Source: DAONBD01 sp964525485 (lineage in GTDB: Bacteria; Patescibacteriota; Gracilibacteria; UBA1369; LOWO2-01-FULL-3). Taken from it: a stretch of 22,616 nt of DNA. Below the pieces are notes generated by a model. The model searched no databases, had not been told where the DNA came from, and worked only from the letters and a program-made list of their open reading frames with translations. Location: contig CAZGHH010000016.1 of the NCBI GenBank assembly GCA_964525485.1, forward strand, positions 1 through 22,616. The letters run 5' to 3'. A program made the position numbers and the translations under genes. Shown here in pieces: positions 13,259-18,925 of the stretch; positions within the stretch are counted from its first letter, which is position 1, and every line of letters begins with the position of its first letter.

Positions 13259-13304
13259 TGGATATATCAGGAATGTCTTTTTCGGTTTTTATAACGTCAG
13301 TCAT
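13200..13304 (-). CDS. 34-aa ORF directly behind a strong promoter
   Basis: The ATG at 13302-13304 is the first start after the TATAAT box at 13315-13320 and would be almost leaderless. It encodes 34 residues, from MTDVIKTEKDIPDISSGSD to a basic end, and stops inside the membrane ORF that overlaps it in another frame. It may be the true N-terminus of that protein if the reading frames are joined by one shift, for example in the A-rich stretch near 13210. As a free peptide its role is unknown. Confidence 0.35.
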   Translation of the reverse strand: MTDVIKTEKDIPDISSGSDHETFKRNVPTGPKSN

Positions 13305-13314
13305 ATTTAAATTT

Positions 13315-13344
13315 ATTATAAAACAAGTGAAAACCATACGCCAA
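13315..13344 (-). promoter_or_regulatory. Promoter of the small overlapping ORFs
   Basis: On the minus strand, TTGGCG (13339-13344) and a perfect TATAAT (13315-13320) are 18 bp apart. Transcription should begin near 13308, only 3-4 bases before the ATG at 13304, so the mRNA would be nearly leaderless. The stretch 13321-13468 between this promoter and the ndk terminator holds no convincing gene. Confidence 0.6.
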
Positions 13345-13468
13345 TCAGTGAAATTTGTCAATCTCGTGCCTGGACACCTTGCCAAATTCAAATGTCTCGA
13401 CTTCAAATTCCAATAATTTTCTTAAAGCCGCTCCGAGATCGGTCACAGCCCCATCATTCACTTCTCCC

Positions 13469-13503
13469 AAAAAAGACCGAGACTTGAAATCAAATCCCGG
13501 CCT
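13469..13503 (-). terminator. Intrinsic terminator of ndk
   Basis: On the minus strand, AGGCCGGGA pairs with TCTCGGTCT (two G-U pairs) around a 12-base loop and is followed by a run of T. It begins 28 bases after the ndk stop codon. Confidence 0.75.
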
Positions 13504-13531
13504 TTCAAAGTTTTCAACTAAAAAATAAAAA

Positions 13532-14014
13532 TTACTCAGCTCTCTCGTCATCTGCATAAACGTGCATAAACTCTGACTTGTCATATGAGAACAAATCTTC
13601 AGCTCTAAAAAATCGTCCAACTTCTTTTTCGGCATTTTCGACAGAATCAGATGCATGAACCACATTACAAGCAACGCTCATCGCAAAATCTCCGCGAATA
13701 GATCCGGCTTCAGCACTTCTCGCTTTTGTAATTCCACAAAGTTTACGAACGGTATCAACAACCTCAAGTCCTTCCCATGCCATAGCTATAACAGGAGTAG
13801 ATTGCATGAATTTTGCCAAACCGCCAAAGAAAGGCTTGTCTGCAAGATGAGCATAGTGCTCACGAAGCAAAACCTCGTCCAACGCCATCATTTTCATACC
13901 AACCAATTTCAATCCTTTTCGTTCAAATCTCTCAACGATCTTCCCTATCAATCCTCTCTGGATCGCATCCGGTTTGATTAGTACTAATGTTTTCTCATGA
14001 ATTCCTGTTGCCAT
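13532..14014 (-). CDS. ndk: Nucleoside diphosphate kinase
   Basis: Ndk transfers the gamma phosphate of ATP to other (deoxy)nucleoside diphosphates through a phospho-His. At 160 residues it is slightly longer than usual (about 140), with a short extra segment and tail. TLVLIKPDAIQRGLIGKI (9-26) contains the ATP-contact K14; H120 in NVVHASDS (117-124) is the phosphorylated residue; KPFFGGLAKFM and TVRKLCGITKARSAEAGSIRGDF are also conserved. The gene is monocistronic between its own promoter and terminator. Its leader AATTAACCAAAAATAT is nearly the same as that of the gene at 15794. Confidence 0.96.
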   Translation of the reverse strand: MATGIHEKTLVLIKPDAIQRGLIGKIVERFERKGLKLVGMKMMALDEVLLREHYAHLADKPFFGGLAKFMQSTPVIAMAWEGLEVVDTVRKLCGITKARSAEAGSIRGDFAMSVACNVVHASDSVENAEKEVGRFFRAEDLFSYDKSEFMHVYADDERAE

Positions 14015-14070
14015 ATATTTTTGGTTAATTATTTAATAGTGCAATTCCAAACACGCTAAAAAGCGGCCAT

Positions 14071-14099
14071 ACTCTACACTAGCCAAAAAACAAGCTCAA
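14071..14099 (-). promoter_or_regulatory. ndk promoter
   Basis: On the minus strand, TTGAGC (14094-14099) and TAGAGT (14071-14076) are 17 bp apart. A small CGC/GCG hairpin (CGCTTTTTAGCG) lies in the leader. The leader before the ATG has no Shine-Dalgarno sequence. Confidence 0.5.
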
Positions 14100-14114
14100 G
14101 AAAATTTAGCCGAA

Positions 14115-14183
14115 AATAGACTAACCTACCTGCAAACGGAGTATTAAACCGTAAACGGAGTAATTTGACAGTCAATAGACTAA
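14115..14183. repeat. Nested direct repeats in A-B-B-A order
   Basis: AATAGACTAA occurs at 14115-14124 and 14174-14183. Inside it AAACGGAGTA occurs at 14134-14143 and 14153-14162. The last A copy covers the stop codon of the 484-aa gene. TTGACTGTCAA (14166-14176 on the minus strand) adds a small palindrome. Function unknown; possibly remnants of duplication or a protein-binding array upstream of ndk. Confidence 0.45.
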
Positions 14184-15634
14184 GGAGAAGAATTTGGTGC
14201 TTCCTGTTTCACATATCTATAACTAAGATTTTTTCCGGCAAATTTTGTATCCTTTGGAATATTGGTCCCGGCAGGAATAATAACAACCCTGGCATCAGTA
14301 GTCTGTGCTTTTAATTGAGTACCTCTTGTCACAGTAGTAATTGGAGTTCCGTCAGCATTTTGCAAACCAGGCATAGTACTTCCAAAAGTCACAACAGCGT
14401 CTTCTTCATAAGGAATAATTATTTCCAAATTATGCCCATCTTTCACTCTTTCTTCTTTTGAGAATAGTCTTCCTTGTTCACCTGCATAGACATAATCACC
14501 TCCGACATCCGCAAGGACACTTTTGCTTTGTTCAGCTTGTTCTTGTGGAGAAACAGTCACGTCTGCCACTCCGTTGACCTTATCTTTCATTTTTCCGCCT
14601 TGAGCGGCAACTTTTGCTTTTAATTTATCATAAGTCTCCCCGAAAGAAGTTCCCGCAACAAAAGATTCAATCCCGGCAACATTTCCTTCACATCCTTTGA
14701 TCCCAATCACTCCAAAGATCCAACCAAGAATAGGATCTTCACCTCTCAAGCCTTTCATAACAGCTTCTTTTTGGAGCTCAGCAACTGTCTTCCCATCTTT
14801 GGCCTGGTTCGGAATAATACCAAACATAGACATCAACCCAACCACAAATCCGCCTTCTTTCAAGATAGTCGTAGCCATGCCGTCGTAATTCACCTCTGTG
14901 GTTGTTTCAGCGCCTTCCACAGGAGCTGAAGCCTCGCTTCCAACTATTTTTTTGTACTCCTCACTATCTTTTTTCAGGGTTCGCGTTACGACTTTCACAG
15001 CACCATTTCCGGCATCTTCGATTTTGAAGAGAACCAATTCTTTTTGAGCATCGACCTTATCAGTATTCGCATCTTTTAATTTTGCAAGAATATCGGCTTC
15101 AAACATTTCAGCCAAAACTTCATTTCGTTTTCCGGCTTCAACAAGAGCTTTTAAAGGATTGTCTTTTATCGACTCACCCCAACCTTCCGCCTGCCAAATA
15201 TCAGCTTTTAGATCAACTTTCAATTCAATGTCCTTCCATAAATTTTCGTCCATACTCATAGCCTTATTCCAAATTTCATGTTTTAGCCAACCATCTTTTT
15301 TTGGTTTTCCTTTTTCCTCGGAAGACAATTCAACATCTTTGTATGAATCAATAATTTTTTTGTATAAAACACTTCTTTTTAATTCAATCTCGGCTTTTAA
15401 TTTATCTCTATTCTCTTTCGCAATCCTTTCTTTTTCCGCGACCTGTTCAGTCGAAGATTTGGGAGCCACCGCAGCTTCCGGAGTAGCTGCAACTTCTGGA
15501 GTAGCCGCCACAGCCTCGGTAGTGGTAGCGGGAGTTTGTGCAGGAGCCTGCTTACCAGGAATATTTTCAGGAGACGTTTCCCATATAAATCTATTTTCTT
15601 TAAATAAATTTTTCATATTTGTTTTTTTATTCAA
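14180..15634 (-). CDS. Large acidic/amphipathic protein of unknown function
   Basis: I do not recognise this 484-residue protein. It starts with a basic segment and the motif LFKENRFIWETSPENIPGK (about 10-28), then a low-complexity Ala/Pro/Thr/Val region (about 30-60) with AATPE repeats, then a charged helical stretch likely to form a coiled coil (about 65-110). The middle has Glu/Lys-rich helices and two modest hydrophobic stretches (GGFVVGLMSMFGII and ILGWIFGVIGIKG), too weak for certain membrane spans. The C-terminal 100 residues look like beta-strand sequence (VTRGTQLKAQTTDARVVIIP). No signal peptide. An alternative start is the ATG at 15616. It is divergent from the 274-aa gene and has a TATAAT promoter. 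A structural or envelope-linked role is only a guess. Confidence 0.7.
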   Translation of the reverse strand: MNKKTNMKNLFKENRFIWETSPENIPGKQAPAQTPATTTEAVAATPEVAATPEAAVAPKSSTEQVAEKERIAKENRDKLKAEIELKRSVLYKKIIDSYKDVELSSEEKGKPKKDGWLKHEIWNKAMSMDENLWKDIELKVDLKADIWQAEGWGESIKDNPLKALVEAGKRNEVLAEMFEADILAKLKDANTDKVDAQKELVLFKIEDAGNGAVKVVTRTLKKDSEEYKKIVGSEASAPVEGAETTTEVNYDGMATTILKEGGFVVGLMSMFGIIPNQAKDGKTVAELQKEAVMKGLRGEDPILGWIFGVIGIKGCEGNVAGIESFVAGTSFGETYDKLKAKVAAQGGKMKDKVNGVADVTVSPQEQAEQSKSVLADVGGDYVYAGEQGRLFSKEERVKDGHNLEIIIPYEEDAVVTFGSTMPGLQNADGTPITTVTRGTQLKAQTTDARVVIIPAGTNIPKDTKFAGKNLSYRYVKQEAPNSSP

Positions 15635-15655
15635 TTTTTAACATTCAATCGTACA

Positions 15656-15684
15656 ATTATATCAAAAAAATCGCTTTTAAACAA
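15656..15684 (-). promoter_or_regulatory. Promoter of the 484-aa gene
   Basis: On the minus strand, a perfect TATAAT (15656-15661) has a weak -35, TTGTTT (15679-15684), 17 bp upstream. It points away from the promoter of the divergent gene at 15794. Confidence 0.5.
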
Positions 15685-15734
15685 GGATCCAGCACATCTC
15701 TTCGTGCAAAATATCATCAAAACATACTTACAAT

Positions 15735-15762
15735 TTGACAAAAACAAACAACATCGTATAAA
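15735..15762 (+). promoter_or_regulatory. Strong promoter of the 274-aa gene
   Basis: A consensus TTGACA (15735-15740) and TATAAA (15757-15762) are 16 bp apart. Transcription should start near 15769, giving a leader of about 25 bases without a Shine-Dalgarno sequence. It is one of the best promoter matches in the window. Confidence 0.7.
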
Positions 15763-15793
15763 ATCACGCCTATAAAAAATTAACCAAAAACAT

Positions 15794-16618
15794 ATGTCAG
15801 TAGAACAAGGAATACAAAATCTAGAAACGACAGCACGAGAAATCGCAGATCATACAGAGCCAAAGCTACATTCTCCGATTGACCGAGCCGATGTTGCAAG
15901 AATGTTTGGACACGAAGCTCCAAGACCGATAGATGCAACTTACAGGGTAATTGAAAAACAAAGAGAGGCAATAATGGCAGATCCACAATTGGCAAGATTA
16001 TTAGGTAGATATGCGGACGTTTTAACTTCTCAAAACGTAGAAGAAGCTATAAGAAACGGGCTTTTGACATACACAATGTTTAAACCAAATTTAGGAAAAG
16101 CTACTATAAGAAAACAATATCTGCCCGAAGAAGATGAAGTGTTTTTGGTGGATAAATGGGGGCGCCAGTTTGAAAATGAAGGATGCAGAGTTATTTCTCC
16201 GATTTCCACAGTAATGACTCCTGAAACATACGAAGAATTCTATGCAGGAAACAAAGAATGGCAGTCTGGAATCAGAGTTGAGACATTCCCGTCATACACA
16301 GTCGCTCCGGAATCTCCGGAACAAAAAACTCTATTTGAACAAGTCAAAAGAGTAATGCTTTCAGGCCCGACAACTCCCGGTATTGTTCATTCAATAGAGG
16401 GAAACGCGATCCAAAGCTGGAGAAAAATTTTAGGCCCATCAAATCCTGACAAAGACAGAAATGATCCTAAATTTATAGGATCTTTCAGATCTCTTAATGC
16501 GGCGGCTTCAAACAACACATTAGTCCACGGTTCAGGAAAAATAGAAGAGGCTATCGCTGAAACACAATGGTACGCTCAAAGAATGTTGGATTTGATCGGC
16601 GCAGGCAGACAGGTCTAA
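15794..16618 (+). CDS. 274-residue soluble protein, unknown
   Basis: No family is recognised. The protein is soluble, with no signal peptide or membrane segment. The N-terminal third looks helical (EQGIQNLETTAREIADHTE, DATYRVIEKQREAIMADPQ). The middle contains a run of aromatic and charged residues (EDEVFLVDKWGRQFENEG). The C-terminal part has GTP-like glycines but no nucleotide motif, and ends in a helix (AIAETQWYAQRMLDLIGAG). The strong promoter suggests good expression. It is convergent with the M16 gene, whose stop is 7 bases away, and I see no terminator between them. The leader resembles that of ndk. Confidence 0.7.
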   Translation: MSVEQGIQNLETTAREIADHTEPKLHSPIDRADVARMFGHEAPRPIDATYRVIEKQREAIMADPQLARLLGRYADVLTSQNVEEAIRNGLLTYTMFKPNLGKATIRKQYLPEEDEVFLVDKWGRQFENEGCRVISPISTVMTPETYEEFYAGNKEWQSGIRVETFPSYTVAPESPEQKTLFEQVKRVMLSGPTTPGIVHSIEGNAIQSWRKILGPSNPDKDRNDPKFIGSFRSLNAAASNNTLVHGSGKIEEAIAETQWYAQRMLDLIGAGRQV

Positions 16619-16625
16619 AATACAT

Positions 16626-18008
16626 CTACCACTTCAGCAGATCCTCGAATTTCTTCGGATCATCATAAGGACCGATGACAGCAAGTCTGAGTCGCTCGGG
16701 TTTGAACAAATCAGCAGCCACACGATTCACATCCGCAAGAGTGACTTTATCTATTTCTTTCATTATCTCCTCAGGAGTTCTTGGCTTATTATGAAGAAGT
16801 TCATATTTGGCTAACAAATGTGCGTATTCCTCACTATCCTCCAAACCCAAGACCATTTTTCCTTTCAAGAAATTTTGAGCCTTTTTCACCTCTTCCTCGG
16901 TAACACCGCCAGAGGCTACACCACCGACCGAGCCACCATCCGCCACATTTTGCCCACCAGCACCGCCGACTGAACCACCATCCACTATATTTCGCCTGTC
17001 AGCACCGCCGACTGCCACATTTGCAGCCAAAGCAATTTTTTTATATTCGTCCACGATCTTCTCCACAGCAAAATAAATTCTATTCACATCAACTCCGGCA
17101 GAAGTGGAAATCAGCCCGGTATCAATATAATTATCAGTAGAAGTGTGAATATAATAAGCAAGCCCGTGCGCCTCACGAACATTCAAAAACATTCTCGAAC
17201 TCATATTCCCACCAAGAATCGCGGAAAGAACTTTTAAAACCCAGTGATCCGGATGTATCTCAGGGTAACCTTCAAATCCTATACATACATGCGCCTGTTC
17301 TGTTTTTTTATCTTTCAAAAACACCCTTTTAGGCTCATTTAAAGGCTCAAAAGGCAGGAAATCATAAGCTTTTTTTGACTCTTCCATAGGAAAAAACTTT
17401 TCAGCATTCGCAATAATTTCATCATGATCCACATTTCCGCAAACAACCAAAACAACATTGTCGGTCGTATATAATTCTGATTTATATTTCGCAAAATCGT
17501 CATGTTTCACTGTTTTAATTAACTCCTCCGTCCCGACTTCGTCCCACCCCATCGGTTGATCCCCAAAAACCAAATTCTCAAAATTCCAACCGATCTGATA
17601 CATAGGTGTGTCCTGATACATTCGATATTCCTCCAAAATCACGCCACGCTCTTTGTCTATTTCAGCATCATCGAATTTCGCGTTTAGCATCATGTCGGAA
17701 AGCACGTCAAAAGCCGTATCCATTTTTTCGCGAGCGACTTTTACATAGTATCCGGCATATTCTTTACCTGTGAATGCATTGAAATCCCCTCCAACACCAT
17801 CAATAGTTTCCGCAACTTCTTTTGAATTTTTATATTTCTTGGCACCTTTGAAAAACATGTGTTCCAAAAAATGTGAAATTCCATTAATTTCTTTTTTTTC
17901 ATATCTACTACCCGCACCCGCCAAAACAAGCACCGTCACAGCATTAGTACTTTCAAGTTTATTCGTAAGAACACGTAGTCCGTTTGAGAGAGTTGTTTTC
18001 CTAAACAT
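16626..18008 (-). CDS. M16 family zinc peptidase (mitochondrial-processing-peptidase-like)
   Basis: This is a zinc-dependent endopeptidase of the pitrilysin/M16B group that degrades or processes peptides. The inverted zinc motif HFLEH is at 46-50 (H46, E49, H50) and the distal Glu ligand lies in GVILEEYRMYQD at about E126. The second half shows the inactive-domain features ILGGNMSSRMFLNVREAHGLAYYIHT (264-289), including the substrate-binding Arg/Tyr region. At 460 residues it is slightly longer than the usual 420, because of a Gly-rich tandem repeat at about 333-368 in the loop before TEEEVKKAQNFLKG. M16B enzymes often come in pairs; only one is seen here. Upstream is a 9-base tandem repeat region and then the TrpR-like gene. 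Confidence 0.92.
   Translation of the reverse strand: MFRKTTLSNGLRVLTNKLESTNAVTVLVLAGAGSRYEKKEINGISHFLEHMFFKGAKKYKNSKEVAETIDGVGGDFNAFTGKEYAGYYVKVAREKMDTAFDVLSDMMLNAKFDDAEIDKERGVILEEYRMYQDTPMYQIGWNFENLVFGDQPMGWDEVGTEELIKTVKHDDFAKYKSELYTTDNVVLVVCGNVDHDEIIANAEKFFPMEESKKAYDFLPFEPLNEPKRVFLKDKKTEQAHVCIGFEGYPEIHPDHWVLKVLSAILGGNMSSRMFLNVREAHGLAYYIHTSTDNYIDTGLISTSAGVDVNRIYFAVEKIVDEYKKIALAANVAVGGADRRNIVDGGSVGGAGGQNVADGGSVGGVASGGVTEEEVKKAQNFLKGKMVLGLEDSEEYAHLLAKYELLHNKPRTPEEIMKEIDKVTLADVNRVAADLFKPERLRLAVIGPYDDPKKFEDLLKW
16905..17012 (-). repeat. In-frame 42-bp tandem repeat inside the M16 peptidase gene
   Basis: Two 42-bp units (16929-16970 and 16971-17012) are identical at 33 of 42 positions, and a third partial unit lies at about 16905-16928. 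They encode VGGADRRNIVDGGS, VGGAGGQNVADGGS and VGGVASGG. The repeat keeps the frame and sits in a loop between conserved helices. A related peptide occurs in RmlB (12063-12119). Confidence 0.85.
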
Positions 18009-18010
18009 AT

Positions 18011-18151
18011 TTATAAGTTAGTTAAGATTAAAAGATTACTGTCACGTTCGAGATCATCGAGTCCATCGAGTCCATCGAAATCGTCGAGTCCATCGAGTCC
18101 ATCGATTCTGCAATATCTCGACACATATATCCTATCATCGCCCGCCACCAT
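18011..18151 (-). CDS. Possible 46-aa ORF over the 9-base tandem repeat
   Basis: From an ATG at 18149-18151 an open frame gives 46 residues (MVAGDDRIYVSRYCRIDG, then DGL repeats, then a hydrophobic end NLLILTNL) and stops 2 bases before the M16 start. The DGL repeats simply reflect the DNA repeat, and there is no ribosome-binding site. It may be a coupled leader ORF for the peptidase gene, or chance. Confidence 0.2.
   Translation of the reverse strand: MVAGDDRIYVSRYCRIDGLDGLDDFDGLDGLDDLERDSNLLILTNL
18052..18105. repeat. Tandem 9-base repeat (GTCCATCGA)
   Basis: Six units of 9 bases ending in TCGA run from 18052 to 18105; four are exactly GTCCATCGA (18061-18078 and 18088-18105) and two are variants. 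The unit before, CACGTTCGA (18043-18051), may be a decayed seventh. It lies 35-100 bases upstream of the M16 start. Confidence 0.85.
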
Positions 18152-18181
18152 AAGCTAATTTTTAATCATTTTTGAGCAATT

Positions 18182-18517
18182 TTAATCACTTTGAATCACT
18201 TTGAATCGTGCTTCACGGAAATTCCGCACAAAAATTCCGTGACGATTTTTAAAATTCGTCCACCAAAGCGGGTTTTCGGATTCCAAGTCGGCAAAAATAT
18301 TAGCCATTTTCGAAACAGTGCTTGTCGAAATTTTTAAATCTTCAGCAATTTTTCTTCTGTCCCTCCCCTCCGCTATCATCTTCAGAGTCTCTAATCTTTT
18401 TGGGATTTGAATAATTTCTTGCGGTGTAAGAAGAGCGGTAAGAAAAAAAGATATCTCACGAATCGTCCGTATGTGCTTAAATGCAGAAGAGAATGAGATA
18501 AGTGACTGATTTATCAT
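18182..18517 (-). CDS. TrpR-family transcriptional regulator, second paralogue
   Basis: This 111-residue protein belongs to the Trp repressor superfamily and is a paralogue of the protein at 1848. LLTPQEIIQIPKRLETLKMI (29-48) and the helix-turn-helix DRRKIAEDLKISTSTVSKMA (53-72) align without gaps, and both proteins share the C-terminal motif P-x-W-W-x-x-F-K (NPLWWTNFK here, W85 and W86). R41 matches E. coli Arg54, but the position of Arg84 is K70, so tryptophan binding is doubtful and another ligand, or none, is likely (compare YerC-type proteins). I chose the ATG at 18517, since longer versions would run through the 32-bp palindrome. The C-terminal ARFKVIQSD is encoded by a short direct repeat (GATTCAAAGT twice). 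Probably autoregulated. Confidence 0.8.
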   Translation of the reverse strand: MINQSLISFSSAFKHIRTIREISFFLTALLTPQEIIQIPKRLETLKMIAEGRDRRKIAEDLKISTSTVSKMANIFADLESENPLWWTNFKNRHGIFVRNFREARFKVIQSD

Positions 18518-18541
18518 TTTAATAAGTAATTCAAGACTTCC

Positions 18542-18573
18542 CTTGTATCGCTGTATCGATACAGCGATACAAG
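18542..18573. promoter_or_regulatory. Perfect 32-bp palindrome, candidate operator of the TrpR-like gene
   Basis: Each 16-base half reads CTTGTATCGCTGTATC on its own strand, with no mismatch over the 32 bp. It contains four TGTATCG half-sites, two per strand, about 8 bp apart. It starts about 7 bases after the predicted -10 box and ends 24 bases before the start codon. It could be a tandem dimer-binding operator, or a 5' hairpin in the mRNA. Confidence 0.75.
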
Positions 18574-18580
18574 TACATCG

Positions 18581-18609
18581 ACTATCGCACCACCAAAAGC
18601 TCATGTAAA
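18581..18609 (-). promoter_or_regulatory. Promoter of the TrpR-like gene
   Basis: On the minus strand, TTTACA (18604-18609) and GATAGT (18581-18586) are 17 bp apart. Transcription should begin near 18574, exactly at the edge of the 32-bp palindrome. Confidence 0.5.
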
Positions 18610-18925
18610 CGCATTTTGAGAGATTTAAGATGCGAAAAATATAATTATCTTTCCAAACACAACAAACCTGAAATTTTTCTTAAAAACTCTTAAAAACACC
18701 CACTAAATCAAAAAAATATAGAGTGCAAGAGAAATATAGCACACACATCACATACAAAACACGCAATACCTACAATTCACATCCCGAATATACAATAAGG
18801 GACAGCAAATACGACATGACTTCGCAAAACAACCTACAAATATAATCTTAAACCAAAACAAGCTCTATGATATACTCTCGCCACACGCCACAGACAAAAA
18901 AAGACCCAAAAACAAATCAAAAAAC
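18610..18925 (+). promoter_or_regulatory. AT-rich spacer with the PBP promoter region
   Basis: This gap of about 320 bases between divergent genes has no open frame I would support. It holds A-rich low-complexity sequence, a TATAAT at 18841-18846 with a poor -35, and a second -10-like TATACT within TATGATATACTC near 18870. Either could drive the penicillin-binding protein gene. The leader just before the ATG (ACAAATCAAAAAAC) lacks a Shine-Dalgarno sequence. Confidence 0.35.

Noticed and set aside
13345..13557. A 70-aa minus-strand ORF (MQMTRELSNFYF...) overlapping the 3' end of ndk
   Set aside because: It contains the strong ndk terminator hairpin and T run, has no ribosome-binding site, and starts inside ndk; probably chance.
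18043..18105. Possible CRISPR array
   Set aside because: The units are 9 bases and directly adjacent, with no spacers; no cas gene is present.
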